DNA of 64,000 nucleotides from CAVZOY01 sp963777095 (GCA_963777095.1 CAVZOY010000002.1:682001-746000), one strand, 5' to 3'; numbered from the stretch's first letter, positions 36,480 through 44,804 are shown. A program made the numbers and translations. The notes: generated by a model not told the origin, from the sequence alone.

Positions 36480-37523
36480 TCAGCGCACCTCCGCCGGATG
36501 CCCGCTGGCCAGCCGATCGAGCACCGCGCACACCTCCGCGACGTCGTGCGGCACACCGGTCTCGGGCAGCCCCGCCAGCAGGCTGCTCGCCCCCGTCGCG
36601 GCCGTGGCGACGTCGGGGCCGCCGGCGCTGATCGTGGCCAGCAGCGCGTCGTACCAGCCGTCGAGGCGGTCGCCACGGTCGTAGCCGTGCACGGCGACCA
36701 CCTCCGCGCCGTCGGTCGCGGCCGGACGGTCGACGCTGGGCAGGCGCCCGGTCACCGTGCCGGCCTCGCCCGGGGGCAGAGTGGAGCGCAGCTGGACGGC
36801 GACGGCGGCCCGCGGCTCACCCGGGGCCGGTGGCGCGGTGTCGGGTCGGCCGCGGACGGCGCTGCGCAGGGCGAGTTCGACGGCGTCCACCCGGTGGGCC
36901 CGTTCGAGCACGGCCATGTCGAGCGAGAAGCCGGCGGCCACCTCGGCCAGATCGCCGTCGGGGGCGACGCCGACGGTGACCAGCCCGCGCCAGCCGACGT
37001 CGGCCAGGCGGCGGGCGGCCGCGGGCAGGGCGGCGGGACGTTCCGGAGTCCAGGAGACGCGGGCGATGCCTGCGGCCCGGTCGCGCTCGACGGCGGTCGT
37101 GAACTGCAGGCCCTCGTCGGTGACCCAGGCGAGGAACCCGCGCTCGCTGGCCGGCTCCACGCCGTCGCCGCCGAGCCGGTCGAGCACCTCGGGCTCGGGC
37201 GCGACCCAGATCAGGTCGGCGGCCAGGACGGCGCCGGCCAGCCGCGCGTTGCCGGCCAGCGCGGGCGGTACGGGCAGGACCGCGTCCACTCCGCTGCGCC
37301 GTGCCGCCTCGACGATCCGGTCGACCGCGAGGTAGGACTCGGCCGCCGGCGCGGGCCCGAGCAGGACGGCGTCGTCGGCCAGCCGGACGTGCCGTGCGGA
37401 CCGCTCGGCCTCCGAGTGCACCGCCACGGACTTCACCCCGAGCCGCGCGCACGCGGAGATCACCGCGCAGGCCGCGGGGCCGCGTCCGGCGACCAGGACG
37501 CTCTCGATACCGGGCAGTGCCAC
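36480..37523 (-). CDS. Shortened biotin-carboxylase-like protein, apparently inactive
   Basis: 347 residues. The start VLVAGRGPAACAVISACARLGVKSVAVHSEAE resembles the biotin carboxylase N-domain, and HVRLADDAVLLGPAPAAESYL aligns with the family. But the ATP-grasp part is reduced: no glycine-rich lid is visible, and the region that should read EMNxRLQVEH is EVAAGFSLDMAVLERAHRVD. The second half keeps a carboxylase-like rhythm (LADVGWRGLVTVGVAPDGDL). So ATP-dependent biotin carboxylation is unlikely. GTG at 37523 is chosen because GGGAGG lies 8 bases upstream. Position just upstream of the biotinyl protein suggests a structural or regulatory partner. Confidence 0.65.
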   Translation of the reverse strand: MALPGIESVLVAGRGPAACAVISACARLGVKSVAVHSEAERSARHVRLADDAVLLGPAPAAESYLAVDRIVEAARRSGVDAVLPVPPALAGNARLAGAVLAADLIWVAPEPEVLDRLGGDGVEPASERGFLAWVTDEGLQFTTAVERDRAAGIARVSWTPERPAALPAAARRLADVGWRGLVTVGVAPDGDLAEVAAGFSLDMAVLERAHRVDAVELALRSAVRGRPDTAPPAPGEPRAAVAVQLRSTLPPGEAGTVTGRLPSVDRPAATDGAEVVAVHGYDRGDRLDGWYDALLATISAGGPDVATAATGASSLLAGLPETGVPHDVAEVCAVLDRLASGHPAEVR

Positions 37524-37685
37524 CTGACGGTCCTCCCGCAACGCCTCCGCCCGGCACCGCTGCCGGGCACTCCCCGTGAGAGGCTTGCGGGGTCAGCTTG
37601 GCGGTTCCGGCGGCCGTGCGCACCTCCCGCGCGCGTCCCCGGCCCGTGATCGACGGTCCGACGACAGCACGAGAGGAGGGCAGCG

Positions 37686-37760
37686 ATGTCCAAGCGTGGA
37701 CGCAAGCGTCGCTCCCGCAAGGGGAGCAAGGCCAACCACGGCAAGCGCCCCAACGCGTGA
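37686..37760 (+). CDS. Ribosomal protein bL37-like 24-residue protein
   Basis: Tiny, very basic protein: MSKRGRKRRSRKGSKANHGK then RPNA. It has 24 residues with 13 Lys or Arg, a strong GAGGAGGG site 5-8 bases upstream of the ATG, and a hairpin terminator behind it, so it is a real gene despite its size. The sequence closely resembles bL37, the small large-subunit protein found in mycobacterial ribosome structures. It lies on the plus strand between the biotin-carboxylase-like and rsrA genes. Ordinary gene callers miss it. Confidence 0.85.
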   Translation: MSKRGRKRRSRKGSKANHGKRPNA

Positions 37761-37780
37761 CTTTCTACGCCTGAACGCGC

Positions 37781-37814
37781 GAACGGCCCCGCACCAGAAG
37801 GTGCGGGGCCGTTC
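37781..37814. terminator. Bidirectional hairpin terminator, bL37 / rsrA
   Basis: GAACGGCCCCGCACC (37781-37795) pairs exactly with GGTGCGGGGCCGTTC (37800-37814) around AGAA. It separates two convergent genes. Confidence 0.9.
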
Positions 37815-37827
37815 TGCGTCTGTGGAG

Positions 37828-38157
37828 TCAGCCGGCGTCGGCCGGCTTCTCCACCGAGACCTTCTGCACGCTGACCTTGGTGCCGTCCTCCTCGAAGGAG
37901 ACGCTGGTCAGCTGGAGCTTGATGCGGTCCTTGAGTCCCGGCGGCGGGACGTCGCCACCGCAGCGGCGGCGGACCAGGGCCTTGAACTCCTGCTCGATGC
38001 CGAACTCGCGCAGGCACGCGGAGCAGTCCTCGAGGTGCTCGGCGATCTGCGCCCGGCGGGCGTCGTCGGTCTCGTGGTCGAGGAACTCGAAGACGTGGAC
38101 GAGGACGTCGTCGCAGGAGTTGATCTCGAGCGGGCCGCCGGCCTGGTCGTCGGTCAT
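37828..38157 (-). CDS. rsrA: Zinc-containing redox-sensing anti-sigma factor (RsrA/RshA type)
   Basis: Holds the partner sigma factor inactive until disulfide stress releases zinc. 109 residues. The zinc-binding anti-sigma motif is IAEHLEDCSACLREFG (H-x3-C-x2-C), preceded by SCDDVLVHVFEFLDHE and followed by LVRRRCGGDVPP with another cysteine; these are the RsrA redox cysteines. The ATG overlaps the sigR stop as ATGA, so the pair is made in matched amounts. Mycothiol-system annotation rests on the family and neighbour. Confidence 0.93.
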   Translation of the reverse strand: MTDDQAGGPLEINSCDDVLVHVFEFLDHETDDARRAQIAEHLEDCSACLREFGIEQEFKALVRRRCGGDVPPPGLKDRIKLQLTSVSFEEDGTKVSVQKVSVEKPADAG

Positions 38158-38834
38158 GACGCCTCCTCGCCGGCTCCCGCGCGGACGAAGCCTCGCTCGC
38201 GCGCGTAGTCGGCCAGCAGCTTCTGCAGTCCCCGCCGGCCGCGGTGCAGCCGCGACATCACGGTGCCGATCGGCGTGCCCATGATCTCGGCGATCTCCTT
38301 GTAGGAGAAGCCCTCGACGTCCGCCAGGTAGACCGCGAGCCGGAAGTCCTCCGGCAGCTGCTGCAGGGCCTCCTTGATGTCGGAGTCCGGCAGGTGGTCC
38401 AGCGCCTCGATCTCGGCGGAGCGCAGGCCGGAGGAGGTGTGCTCCTCGGCGGCGTAGAGCTGCCAGTCCTGCACCTGCTCGGTGGGGTACTGCTGCGGCT
38501 GCCGCTGCTTCTTGCGGTAGCTGTTGATGTACGTGTTCGTCAGGATCCGGTACAGCCAGGCCTTGAGGTTGGTGCCCTCGGCGAACTGGTGGAACGCGGA
38601 GTAGGCCTTGACGAACGTCTCCTGGACCAGGTCCTCGGCGTCGGCCGGGTTGCGGGTCATCCGCAGGGCAGCCGGGTAGATCTGGTCGAGGTAGGGCAGG
38701 GCGTCGCGCTCGAAGCGGGCGTCGCGCTCGGCGCGGGTCTCGGCTGCCTCGGTGCGGCTGCCACCCTCGTCCGCCTCCGGCACGTCGACCGGGGCGCCCG
38801 GTACGGGCGTCTGCTCCGCGGGGTCCTCAGCCAC
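38154..38834 (-). CDS. sigR: ECF sigma factor of the SigR/SigH type
   Basis: Directs RNA polymerase to thiol-oxidative stress genes. 226 residues: an acidic N-terminal extension of about 45 residues, region 2 (RMTRNPADAEDLVQETFVKAY, FAEGTNLKAWLYRILTNTYI), a linker, and region 4 (LPEDFRLAVYLADVEGFSYK, EIMGTPIGTVMSRLHRGRRG). NSYRKKQRQP after region 2 is typical of SigR/SigH. The GTG at 38834 has GGAGAGGA about 6 bases upstream. Cotranscribed with rsrA. A weak SigR-like promoter upstream would give autoregulation, as known for this family. Confidence 0.94.
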   Translation of the reverse strand: MAEDPAEQTPVPGAPVDVPEADEGGSRTEAAETRAERDARFERDALPYLDQIYPAALRMTRNPADAEDLVQETFVKAYSAFHQFAEGTNLKAWLYRILTNTYINSYRKKQRQPQQYPTEQVQDWQLYAAEEHTSSGLRSAEIEALDHLPDSDIKEALQQLPEDFRLAVYLADVEGFSYKEIAEIMGTPIGTVMSRLHRGRRGLQKLLADYARERGFVRAGAGEEAS

Positions 38835-38860
38835 CGACCGTCCTCTCCGGTGCCCCGGGG

Positions 38861-38885
38861 AACGGGGCGCCACTTCGGTCGATCC
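38861..38885 (-). promoter_or_regulatory. Candidate SigR-type promoter of sigR-rsrA
   Basis: On the minus strand GGATC and GTT are 17 bases apart, near the SigR/SigH consensus of GGAAT and GTT. It lies 27-51 bp upstream of the sigR start. The -35 differs at one conserved position, so this is weak. Confidence 0.3.
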
Positions 38886-39021
38886 TAGTCGCGCGGCATC
38901 GGGGCGGCCGGGTGGCCGTCGGCGCGCGACCCTCGCTCGGACGTTCGAGACGGTGCTGGTCACGGGTCGTGCAACACCGGTGTGGACGGCGACGATTCCC
39001 GGTCGCCCGGAACCTGCTCGC

Positions 39022-39027
39022 TAGGCT
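39022..39027 (+). promoter_or_regulatory. Probable leaderless -10 element for the YbaK-like gene
   Basis: TAGGCT ends 8 bases before the GTG at 39036; no ribosome binding site is present. Confidence 0.45.
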
Positions 39028-39035
39028 CCGCCGCC

Positions 39036-39509
39036 GTGGCGGCGACCCCGGCGGTGAAGGCCCTCGAGCGGGCGAAGGTGGCGCACACCCTGCGCTCCTA
39101 CGACCCCGAGCACTCCGCGGAGGTCGGTCACGGCGAGGCGGCGGTCGCCGCCCTCGGCGCCGATCCGCGGCAGGTGTTCAAGACGCTCGTCGCGCGGGTG
39201 GACGGCGCGCTCACGGTGGCCGTCGTCCCGGTGAGCGGCACGCTGGACCTCAAGGCGCTCGCCGCCGCGGTCGGGGGCCGGAAGGCCGCCATGGCCGAGC
39301 CGGCCGACGCGGAGCGGGCCACCGGCTACGTCGTCGGCGGGATCAGCCCGCTCGGCCAACGCAAGGCGCTGCCGACCGTGGTCGACGCCTCCGCGCTGGA
39401 CTTCCCGACCGTCATGGTCAGCGCCGGACGGCGCGGGCTGCAGGTGGAGTTGCCGCCCGCGGAGCTCGTCCGGCTCACCCGCGGCCGGACGGCGCCGATC
39501 GGCCGCTGA
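39036..39509 (+). CDS. ybaK: Cys-tRNA(Pro)/aminoacyl-tRNA deacylase (YbaK family)
   Basis: Hydrolyses mischarged Cys-tRNA-Pro or related misacylated tRNAs, a trans-editing step. 157 residues: TPAVKALERAKVAHTLRSYD at the start, QVFKTLVARVDGALTVAVVP with the conserved lysine, AMAEPADAERATGYVVGGIS and SPLGQRKALPTVVD, the classical YbaK/EbsC pattern. The GTG start with a TAGGCT box 8 bp upstream suggests leaderless translation. It is convergent with the spermidine-synthase-like gene, their stops 4 bp apart. Confidence 0.92.
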   Translation: MAATPAVKALERAKVAHTLRSYDPEHSAEVGHGEAAVAALGADPRQVFKTLVARVDGALTVAVVPVSGTLDLKALAAAVGGRKAAMAEPADAERATGYVVGGISPLGQRKALPTVVDASALDFPTVMVSAGRRGLQVELPPAELVRLTRGRTAPIGR

Positions 39510-39513
39510 CCGC

Positions 39514-41052
39514 TCAAGAGCCGTAGGGCGTGAGGAGCTGGTCGACCGGGGCGTGGTCGTCGGTGAGCACCGCGGCGTCGCCGACGAACGCGGTCGAGCT
39601 CGTCGCCCTCCGCCACCTGCCAGGCCAGGTCGAAGTCGGGCAGCGTCTCCTCGCAGCCGGTCGACCGGCAGCGGCGAGCGGGAGGCGACGGCGACGACGT
39701 TGCCGCCGTCCTCCCCCGCCAGCACCGGCGCGCGGGCCAGCAGCACGACGTGCGGGAAGACCGCGCGCATCGTGGCGAGCTCGGCGCGGACGAAGCGCAG
39801 CGGCGGGTGGTCGATGAGGTTGACCGCGTAGACGCCCTCGTCGGTCAGCGCGCGGTCGACCAGCTCCAACGACTCCCGGGTGGTCAGCTGCCACGGCACC
39901 GACAGCCCGCCGAAGGCGTCGCCGACGACGAGGTCGCGGCTGCCCGGCGTCTCGTCGGCGAGACCGACGCGGGCGTCGACGACCCGCACCTGCAGTTCGT
40001 CGGACGTCCGGAGCTCCATCTGCTCGCGGTCGATCGACGACCACGCCCGGGTCGACCTCGAGCACGAGGCTGTCGGTGCCCGGACGGGTCTCGGCCAGCC
40101 ACCGGGGCAGGGTCAGCCCGCCACCGCCCAGGTGCAGCGCCGAGATCGGCTCCCCCGAGGGCAACACCGCCTCCACGGTCGAGGCGATCGCGCGGACGTA
40201 CTCGAACTCCAGGTGGGTCGGGTCGTCGACGTCCACGTAGGAGTGCCGGAGGGTGTCGAGCACGAGCACCCGGCCGGTGTCCCGCTCGGGATCGGCCACG
40301 ACGCGGGCGCAGTGGTACGCGGTCTCCTCCTCGCACGGCGTCGGAGCGACGGCCGCGAGGCCGGCGCCCACGACGGCCAGCACCAGCAGACCGGGCGGCA
40401 CGCGGCCGGCGCCGCTCCCGCTGCGCCGCAGGAACAACCCGACGGCCACCCCGGCCAGCAGGGTGACCACGCCCGTGGCCACGAGGATGACGCTGCTCGG
40501 CAGGAGCGCCACGAGGACGAAACCGGTGGCGAACGTGGCCGCGATGGCGCCCAGCGTGCCGATGCCCGAGAGCCGGCCGACGACCGAGCCGGTCTCGGTG
40601 AGGCTCGCCAGCTGCAGCTTGACGACCATCGGCGGCACCGCGGAGAGCAGCGCGGCAGGGACCACCACCGCGATCGCGGCGAGCAGCAGCACTCCCCCGG
40701 CATCGGTACCGGCGAGCACGGAGCCGGTGAACCGCACGAGCGGCAGGACGGCGACGATCAGCGCGCCGCCACCCACCATCAGCGGCGCTATCAGCCGCCG
40801 CGGGTCGCTGCGGTCGGCGGTCATGCCCCCGGCGTAGGCGCCCATCGCGATGGCGGCCAGCGCGAAGCCGATGACGGCGGTGCTGGTCTGCAGCGTGACG
40901 CCGACGTACGGGGCGATCAGCCGCAGCCCGACGATCTCCAGCACCAGAACGGCGCCCGAGCACAGGAAGGTGACCGCGGCGGCGACCCAGCCGGGCAGCG
41001 CGCCGACGGCCTGCGCCGGGGTCGCGGCGTCGTCGCGGACGGCGTCGGCCAC
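39514..41052 (-). CDS. Membrane-fused spermidine synthase-like protein, frame broken three times
   Basis: About 511 residues after repair. Residues 20-240 hold six to eight membrane segments (VTFLCSGAVLVLEIVGLRLI at the start), the membrane domain seen in fused polyamine-synthase-like proteins. The rest is a methyltransferase-like aminopropyltransferase domain: ISALHLGGGGLTLPRWLAE (cofactor loop), LVLEVDPGVV, VVVGDAFGGLSVPWQL and ending TDDHAPVDQLL, the spermidine synthase C-terminal signature. Extra bases near 40045, 39655 and 39603 account for the frame changes and together restore the original frame. Whether it makes a polyamine is uncertain; many such fusions are unassigned. The SRAP gene ends 2 bp upstream. 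Confidence 0.85.
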   Translation of the reverse strand: MADAVRDDAATPAQAVGALPGWVAAAVTFLCSGAVLVLEIVGLRLIAPYVGVTLQTSTAVIGFALAAIAMGAYAGGMTADRSDPRRLIAPLMVGGGALIVAVLPLVRFTGSVLAGTDAGGVLLLAAIAVVVPAALLSAVPPMVVKLQLASLTETGSVVGRLSGIGTLGAIAATFATGFVLVALLPSSVILVATGVVTLLAGVAVGLFLRRSGSGAGRVPPGLLVLAVVGAGLAAVAPTPCEEETAYHCARVVADPERDTGRVLVLDTLRHSYVDVDDPTHLEFEYVRAIASTVEAVLPSGEPISALHLGGGGLTLPRWLAETRPGTDSLVLEVDPGVVVDRPRADGAPDVRRTAGAGRRRPRRSRRRDAGQPRPRRRRRLRRAVGAVAADHPGVVGAGRPRADRRGRLRGQPHRPPAAALRPRRARHDARGLPARRAAGPRAGAGGGGRRQRRRRRLPLAAAGRPAARRRCPTSTWPGRWRRATSSTAFVGDAAVLTDDHAPVDQLLTPYGS

Positions 41053-41053
41053 G

Positions 41054-41800
41054 TCAGAAGAGAGCGGGCTGGTCGGCCGGCTCGCTGACCGTCTCCTCGC
41101 GGGCGAGCAGCTCAGGGCCGTTGTTGGCCACGTTGTTCACCCGCGTGCTGACCGGTCGCAGCTCCAGCGCCTCGACGACCTCGGGCGGAGTCGGCGCGGT
41201 CAGCTCCCCGACGTCCTCGCGCTGCGGATCCAGCCAGGCGGCCCAGCGGTCGGGGGGCAGCACCAGCGGCATCCGGGAGTGGATCTCCTCGAGCACGCCG
41301 ACGGCCGGGGCGGTGACCACGGTGCAGGTGTAGAGCCGGTCGTCGCCCCGGCCCCAGACCTCGTAGAGCCCGGCGAAGGCGAGCGTCGACCCGTCCTGCG
41401 GCGTCACGTAGTAGGGCTGCTTGGTCGGCGAGTCCAGCCGCTTGGCCCATTCGAACCAGCCGTCGGCCGGCACCAGGCAGCGCCGCGACTGGGCGGCCTT
41501 GCGGAAGGCAGGCTTCTCGGTGAGCGACTCGACGCGGGCGTTGAGCAGCCGGTTGCCGACGGACATGTCCTTCGCCCAGGACGGCACCAGGCCCCACCGG
41601 ACGACCTTGAGCTCCCGATGGCCCTCGCCGGTGGCCTTGCCGGCGTCGTCGCGCTCCTTCTTCCAGCGGACGACGTGCACGTCCTTGGTCGGGGCGACGT
41701 TGTAGTCGGCCGGCAGGGCCGACTGGCCCCCGGCCGGCACGGCCTCGAACTCGACGACGAGGTCCTCGGGCTTGCGGGTGGCGGCGTAGCGCCCGCACAT
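41054..41800 (-). CDS. SRAP domain protein (HMCES/YedK family)
   Basis: Shields abasic sites in single-stranded DNA by forming a covalent thiazolidine link through Cys2. 248 residues beginning MCGRYAATRKPEDLV, with the catalytic cysteine right after the initiator Met. Other active-site features: NVAPTKDVHVV with the conserved Asn, VRWGLVPSWAKD, NARVESLTEKPAFR, CLVPADGWFEW with the Glu, and EEIHSRMPLVLP with the His. Complete. Upstream neighbour aroA is divergent across 76 bp, as in mycobacteria (Rv3226c-Rv3227). Its stop is 1-2 bp before the spermidine-synthase-like start. Confidence 0.95.
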   Translation of the reverse strand: MCGRYAATRKPEDLVVEFEAVPAGGQSALPADYNVAPTKDVHVVRWKKERDDAGKATGEGHRELKVVRWGLVPSWAKDMSVGNRLLNARVESLTEKPAFRKAAQSRRCLVPADGWFEWAKRLDSPTKQPYYVTPQDGSTLAFAGLYEVWGRGDDRLYTCTVVTAPAVGVLEEIHSRMPLVLPPDRWAAWLDPQREDVGELTAPTPPEVVEALELRPVSTRVNNVANNGPELLAREETVSEPADQPALF

Positions 41801-41876
41801 GTGGATCCCCTCCCGGTCCGGCGGTGCGCCCCTGACTGTAGGTGTGACCACCGACGGTCCGGCCGCAGAAGGCAGG

Positions 41877-43166
41877 ATGTGCAGCGTGGACGAGGTCTGG
41901 ACGACGCCGCACCGCCCGACGCCGGTCGACGCCGTCGTCGCCCTGCCCGGGTCCAAGTCCCTGACCGCACGGGCGCTGGTGCTCGCCGCGCTCGCCGACG
42001 GGCCGAGCCGGCTGGTGCGGCCGCTGCGGGCCCGCGACACCGACCTGATGGCCGACGCCCTGCGGGCGCTCGGTGTGGACCTGGCCGACGACGGCGAGGA
42101 CCTGGTGGTCACGCCGGGGCCGCTGCGTGGTCCGGCGGAGGTGGATGCCGGACTGGCCGGCACGATCCTGCGGTTCCTGCCGCCCGTGGCCGCACTCGCG
42201 GACGGGCCGGTGCGCATCGACGGCGACGAGCGCCTGCACGAGCGCCCCAACGCCGGCCTTCTCGCGGCGCTGCGCGACCTCGGCGTCCGGATCGACGACG
42301 ACGGCCGGGGCCGGGCGCCGTTCACGGTGCACGGCAGGGGCTCCGTCCGCGGCGGCGCGGTGACCGTCGACGCGAGCGAGTCCTCGCAGATCGTCTCCGG
42401 CCTGCTGCTCGCCGCGGCCCGCTTCGACGAGGGCATCGACCTGGCGCTGGCGGGCGGCGTCCCGTCGATGCCGCACGTCGAGATGACCGTGACGACGCTG
42501 CGCGAGCACGGCGTCGACGTCGAGACGACCGAGCGGGGCTGGCGGGTGTCGCCGGGACCGATCGGCGCGATGGACCGCGTCGTCGAGCCGGACCTGTCCA
42601 ACGCCGCGCCGTTCCTCGCCGCCGCACTGGTCACCGGCGGACGCGTGACGGTGCGCGACTGGCCTTCGGTCACGACCCAGCCGGGCGCCCAGCTCGACCG
42701 GCTGCTCGCGCAGATGGGCGCGGGCGTGCAGCGCACCGGCGACGGGCTGGAGGTGACCGGCGCCGACCGGATCGACCCGCTCGTCGCCGACCTGTCCCAG
42801 GTCGGCGAGCTGACCCCGGTGCTGGCGGCACTCTGTGCGCTGGCCGACGGCGAGTCGCGGCTGACCGGCATCGGGCACCTGCGCGGGCACGAGACCGACC
42901 GCCTCCAGGCGCTCGACGAGGTGCTCACCGCCGTCGGCGCCACCGTCGAGCAGCTCCCCGACGGGCTCGTCATCAACCCCGGGCCCCGGCGTCCGGCGCT
43001 GCTGGACTCCTACGCCGACCACCGGATGGTGATGGCCGCCGCCGTCCTCGGCCTCGCCACCGACGGGGTCCGGGTGCAGGACCCGGGTGCCGTCAGCAAG
43101 ACGCTGCCGGACTTCCGGGTGCGGTGGGCCGGGATGCTCGGCGAGCCGGTGGGGGCGGACACCTGA
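41877..43166 (+). CDS. aroA: 3-phosphoshikimate 1-carboxyvinyltransferase (EPSP synthase)
   Basis: Sixth step of the shikimate pathway: joins phosphoenolpyruvate to shikimate 3-phosphate. 429 residues. LPGSKSLTARALVLAALADG holds the substrate-binding lysine and serine, LAGTILRFLPPVAALADG the glycine loop, DGDERLHERPNAGLL the PEP loop, SSQIVSGLLLAA the SSQ motif and SYADHRMVMAAAVLGL the C-terminal signature. The ATG at 41877 has AGAAGG about 4 bases upstream; GTG at 41886 is possible. The rsgA gene follows after 13 bp and is probably cotranscribed. Confidence 0.96.
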   Translation: MCSVDEVWTTPHRPTPVDAVVALPGSKSLTARALVLAALADGPSRLVRPLRARDTDLMADALRALGVDLADDGEDLVVTPGPLRGPAEVDAGLAGTILRFLPPVAALADGPVRIDGDERLHERPNAGLLAALRDLGVRIDDDGRGRAPFTVHGRGSVRGGAVTVDASESSQIVSGLLLAAARFDEGIDLALAGGVPSMPHVEMTVTTLREHGVDVETTERGWRVSPGPIGAMDRVVEPDLSNAAPFLAAALVTGGRVTVRDWPSVTTQPGAQLDRLLAQMGAGVQRTGDGLEVTGADRIDPLVADLSQVGELTPVLAALCALADGESRLTGIGHLRGHETDRLQALDEVLTAVGATVEQLPDGLVINPGPRRPALLDSYADHRMVMAAAVLGLATDGVRVQDPGAVSKTLPDFRVRWAGMLGEPVGADT

Positions 43167-43179
43167 GCGGGGGCGCGCC

Positions 43180-44187
43180 GTGAGTCCCCGCAGCTGGGAC
43201 GAGGACGACGTCCGCGTGCGGCCGAGCCGCCGTGGTTCCCGCCCGCGCACGCGGCAGCGACCCACCCACGGCGACGCCGTCCCCGGGCTGGTGACCGCGG
43301 TCGACCGGGGCCGGATGACCGTGCGGATCGAGGGACCGGACGGCGGTCCGCTCGAGCTCACCGCGATGCGCGCCCGGGAGCTCGGCCGGCACGGGGTGGT
43401 CGTGGGCGACCAGGTGCGCGTGGTCGGCGACACCAGCGGCCGCCCCGACACCCTGGTGCGGATCGTGCACATCGAGGAGCGGGCGACCGTGCTGCGCCGC
43501 ACCGCCGACGACACCGACCCGACCGAGCGCGTGGTCGTCGCCAACGCCGACCAGCTGGTGATCGTGACCTCGGTGGCCGACCCCGAGCCGGTCATGGGGT
43601 TCATCGACCGGTGCCTGGTCGCGGCGTACGCGGGCGGGCTGCGGCCGCTGCTGTGCCTGACCAAGACCGACCTCGGCAGTCCGCAGCCGCTGCACGACCG
43701 GTACGCGGGGCTGGAGGTGGAGTCGATCGGGATGTCCCGCGAGGCACCCCTGGACGAGCTGCTGGCGCGCCTCGAGGCGCAGATGAGCGTGCTGGTCGGC
43801 CAGTCCGGCGTGGGCAAGTCGACGCTGGTCAACCGGCTGGTGCCCGACGCCTTCCGCGCCACCGGCGACGTCAGCAAGGTGGGCAAGGGGCGGCACACGT
43901 CGTCGTCCGCCGTCCTGCTGGACCTGCCCGCCGGCGGAACGGTGATCGACACCCCCGGCATCCGGTCGTTCGGGCTGGCGCACGTCACCGCGGACGACGT
44001 CCTGCAGGCCTTCGACGACATGGCCGAGGCCGCCGTCGACTGCCCGCCGATGTGCGGGCACACCGCCGACGACCCGGACTGCGCGCTCGACGGGTGGGCC
44101 GCCGCCGGACCGCCGGCGCGCCGCGAGCGGCTGGAGAGCTTCCGCCGGCTCCTGGACGCCGTCGGCCAGGTCGGCCCCGGCTACTGA
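43180..44187 (+). CDS. rsgA: Ribosome small subunit-dependent GTPase A
   Basis: Circularly permuted GTPase that checks late maturation of the 30S subunit. 335 residues. An N-terminal OB fold (about 25-100, GLVTAVDRGRMTVRIEG), then G4 LCLTKTDLG, G1 VLVGQSGVGKSTLVNRL, G3 DTPGIRSFG, and a C-terminal zinc knuckle with CPPMCGHTADDPDC ligands. The order G4-G1-G3 is the permutation expected. The GTG start lies 13 bp after aroA. The first 25 residues are acidic and basic and poorly conserved. Confidence 0.96.
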   Translation: MSPRSWDEDDVRVRPSRRGSRPRTRQRPTHGDAVPGLVTAVDRGRMTVRIEGPDGGPLELTAMRARELGRHGVVVGDQVRVVGDTSGRPDTLVRIVHIEERATVLRRTADDTDPTERVVVANADQLVIVTSVADPEPVMGFIDRCLVAAYAGGLRPLLCLTKTDLGSPQPLHDRYAGLEVESIGMSREAPLDELLARLEAQMSVLVGQSGVGKSTLVNRLVPDAFRATGDVSKVGKGRHTSSSAVLLDLPAGGTVIDTPGIRSFGLAHVTADDVLQAFDDMAEAAVDCPPMCGHTADDPDCALDGWAAAGPPARRERLESFRRLLDAVGQVGPGY

Positions 44188-44203
44188 GTCTCGGAGAGCG
44201 CGC

Positions 44204-44740
44204 TCAGACGTCGACGTATCCCCCGCTGCGCCAGTAGACGCCCGCCTCGCGGGTCAGCAGTCCTTCGTCGACCAGGTACCGGCGCAGCGCGGCGACGTCC
44301 GGGTGCCAGACGGCGAGCAGGGCGTTGACCTCGCGCTCCGGATAACGGACGCCGGGCTCGAAGACCCGCAGCAGGTGGTGCAGCACCACCAGGCGCTTCG
44401 TCCGCTGCGCGGGGATCGACGTCAGCCGGCCGTCGCGGACGAACGCGGACAGGACGGCGGCCTCGGTCGGGTCGTCGGAGAGCCGCTCGGGCGGCGGCAC
44501 GGACTCCGCCGCGGCGCGGGCCGCGGCCTGGAACCGGTCGGCCAGCAGCTCCAGTCGGCGCCCGTCGCGGCGGACCAGCCCGTTGCGGCTCAGCCGGCGC
44601 GCGGCCAGGGCGACGTCCTTGAGCGGCAGGTCGGCGGCGCGGGCGACGTCCTCGATCGTGTCCGCGCCGAGGGCGAGCGCGGCGACCACCTTGAGCCGGG
44701 TCGGGTCGGCCAGCAGGCCGACGATCGTCGCCGCGTCCAC
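44204..44740 (-). CDS. ArsR-like winged helix plus DUF2087 regulator
   Basis: 178-residue predicted transcription factor. N-terminal winged helix of ArsR style (VGLLADPTRLKVVAALALG, EDVARAADLPLKDVALAARR) and a C-terminal DUF2087 domain (about 95-165: VRDGRLTSIPAQRTKRLVVL, FEPGVRYPEREVNALLAVWH). DUF2087 is a putative RNA- or DNA-binding fold usually attached to such HTH domains. No cysteine metal site in the HTH. The GTG start is at the first HTH residue. It is convergent with rsgA (16 bp between stops) and divergent from hisN across 78 bp. Confidence 0.85.
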   Translation of the reverse strand: MDAATIVGLLADPTRLKVVAALALGADTIEDVARAADLPLKDVALAARRLSRNGLVRRDGRRLELLADRFQAAARAAAESVPPPERLSDDPTEAAVLSAFVRDGRLTSIPAQRTKRLVVLHHLLRVFEPGVRYPEREVNALLAVWHPDVAALRRYLVDEGLLTREAGVYWRSGGYVDV

Positions 44741-44804
44741 GCCCGAACGGTATCCGCGGCGGGCCGTACGACCCCGGCAACCGGCCCCCGTCGCCCGCGC
44801 CCGC

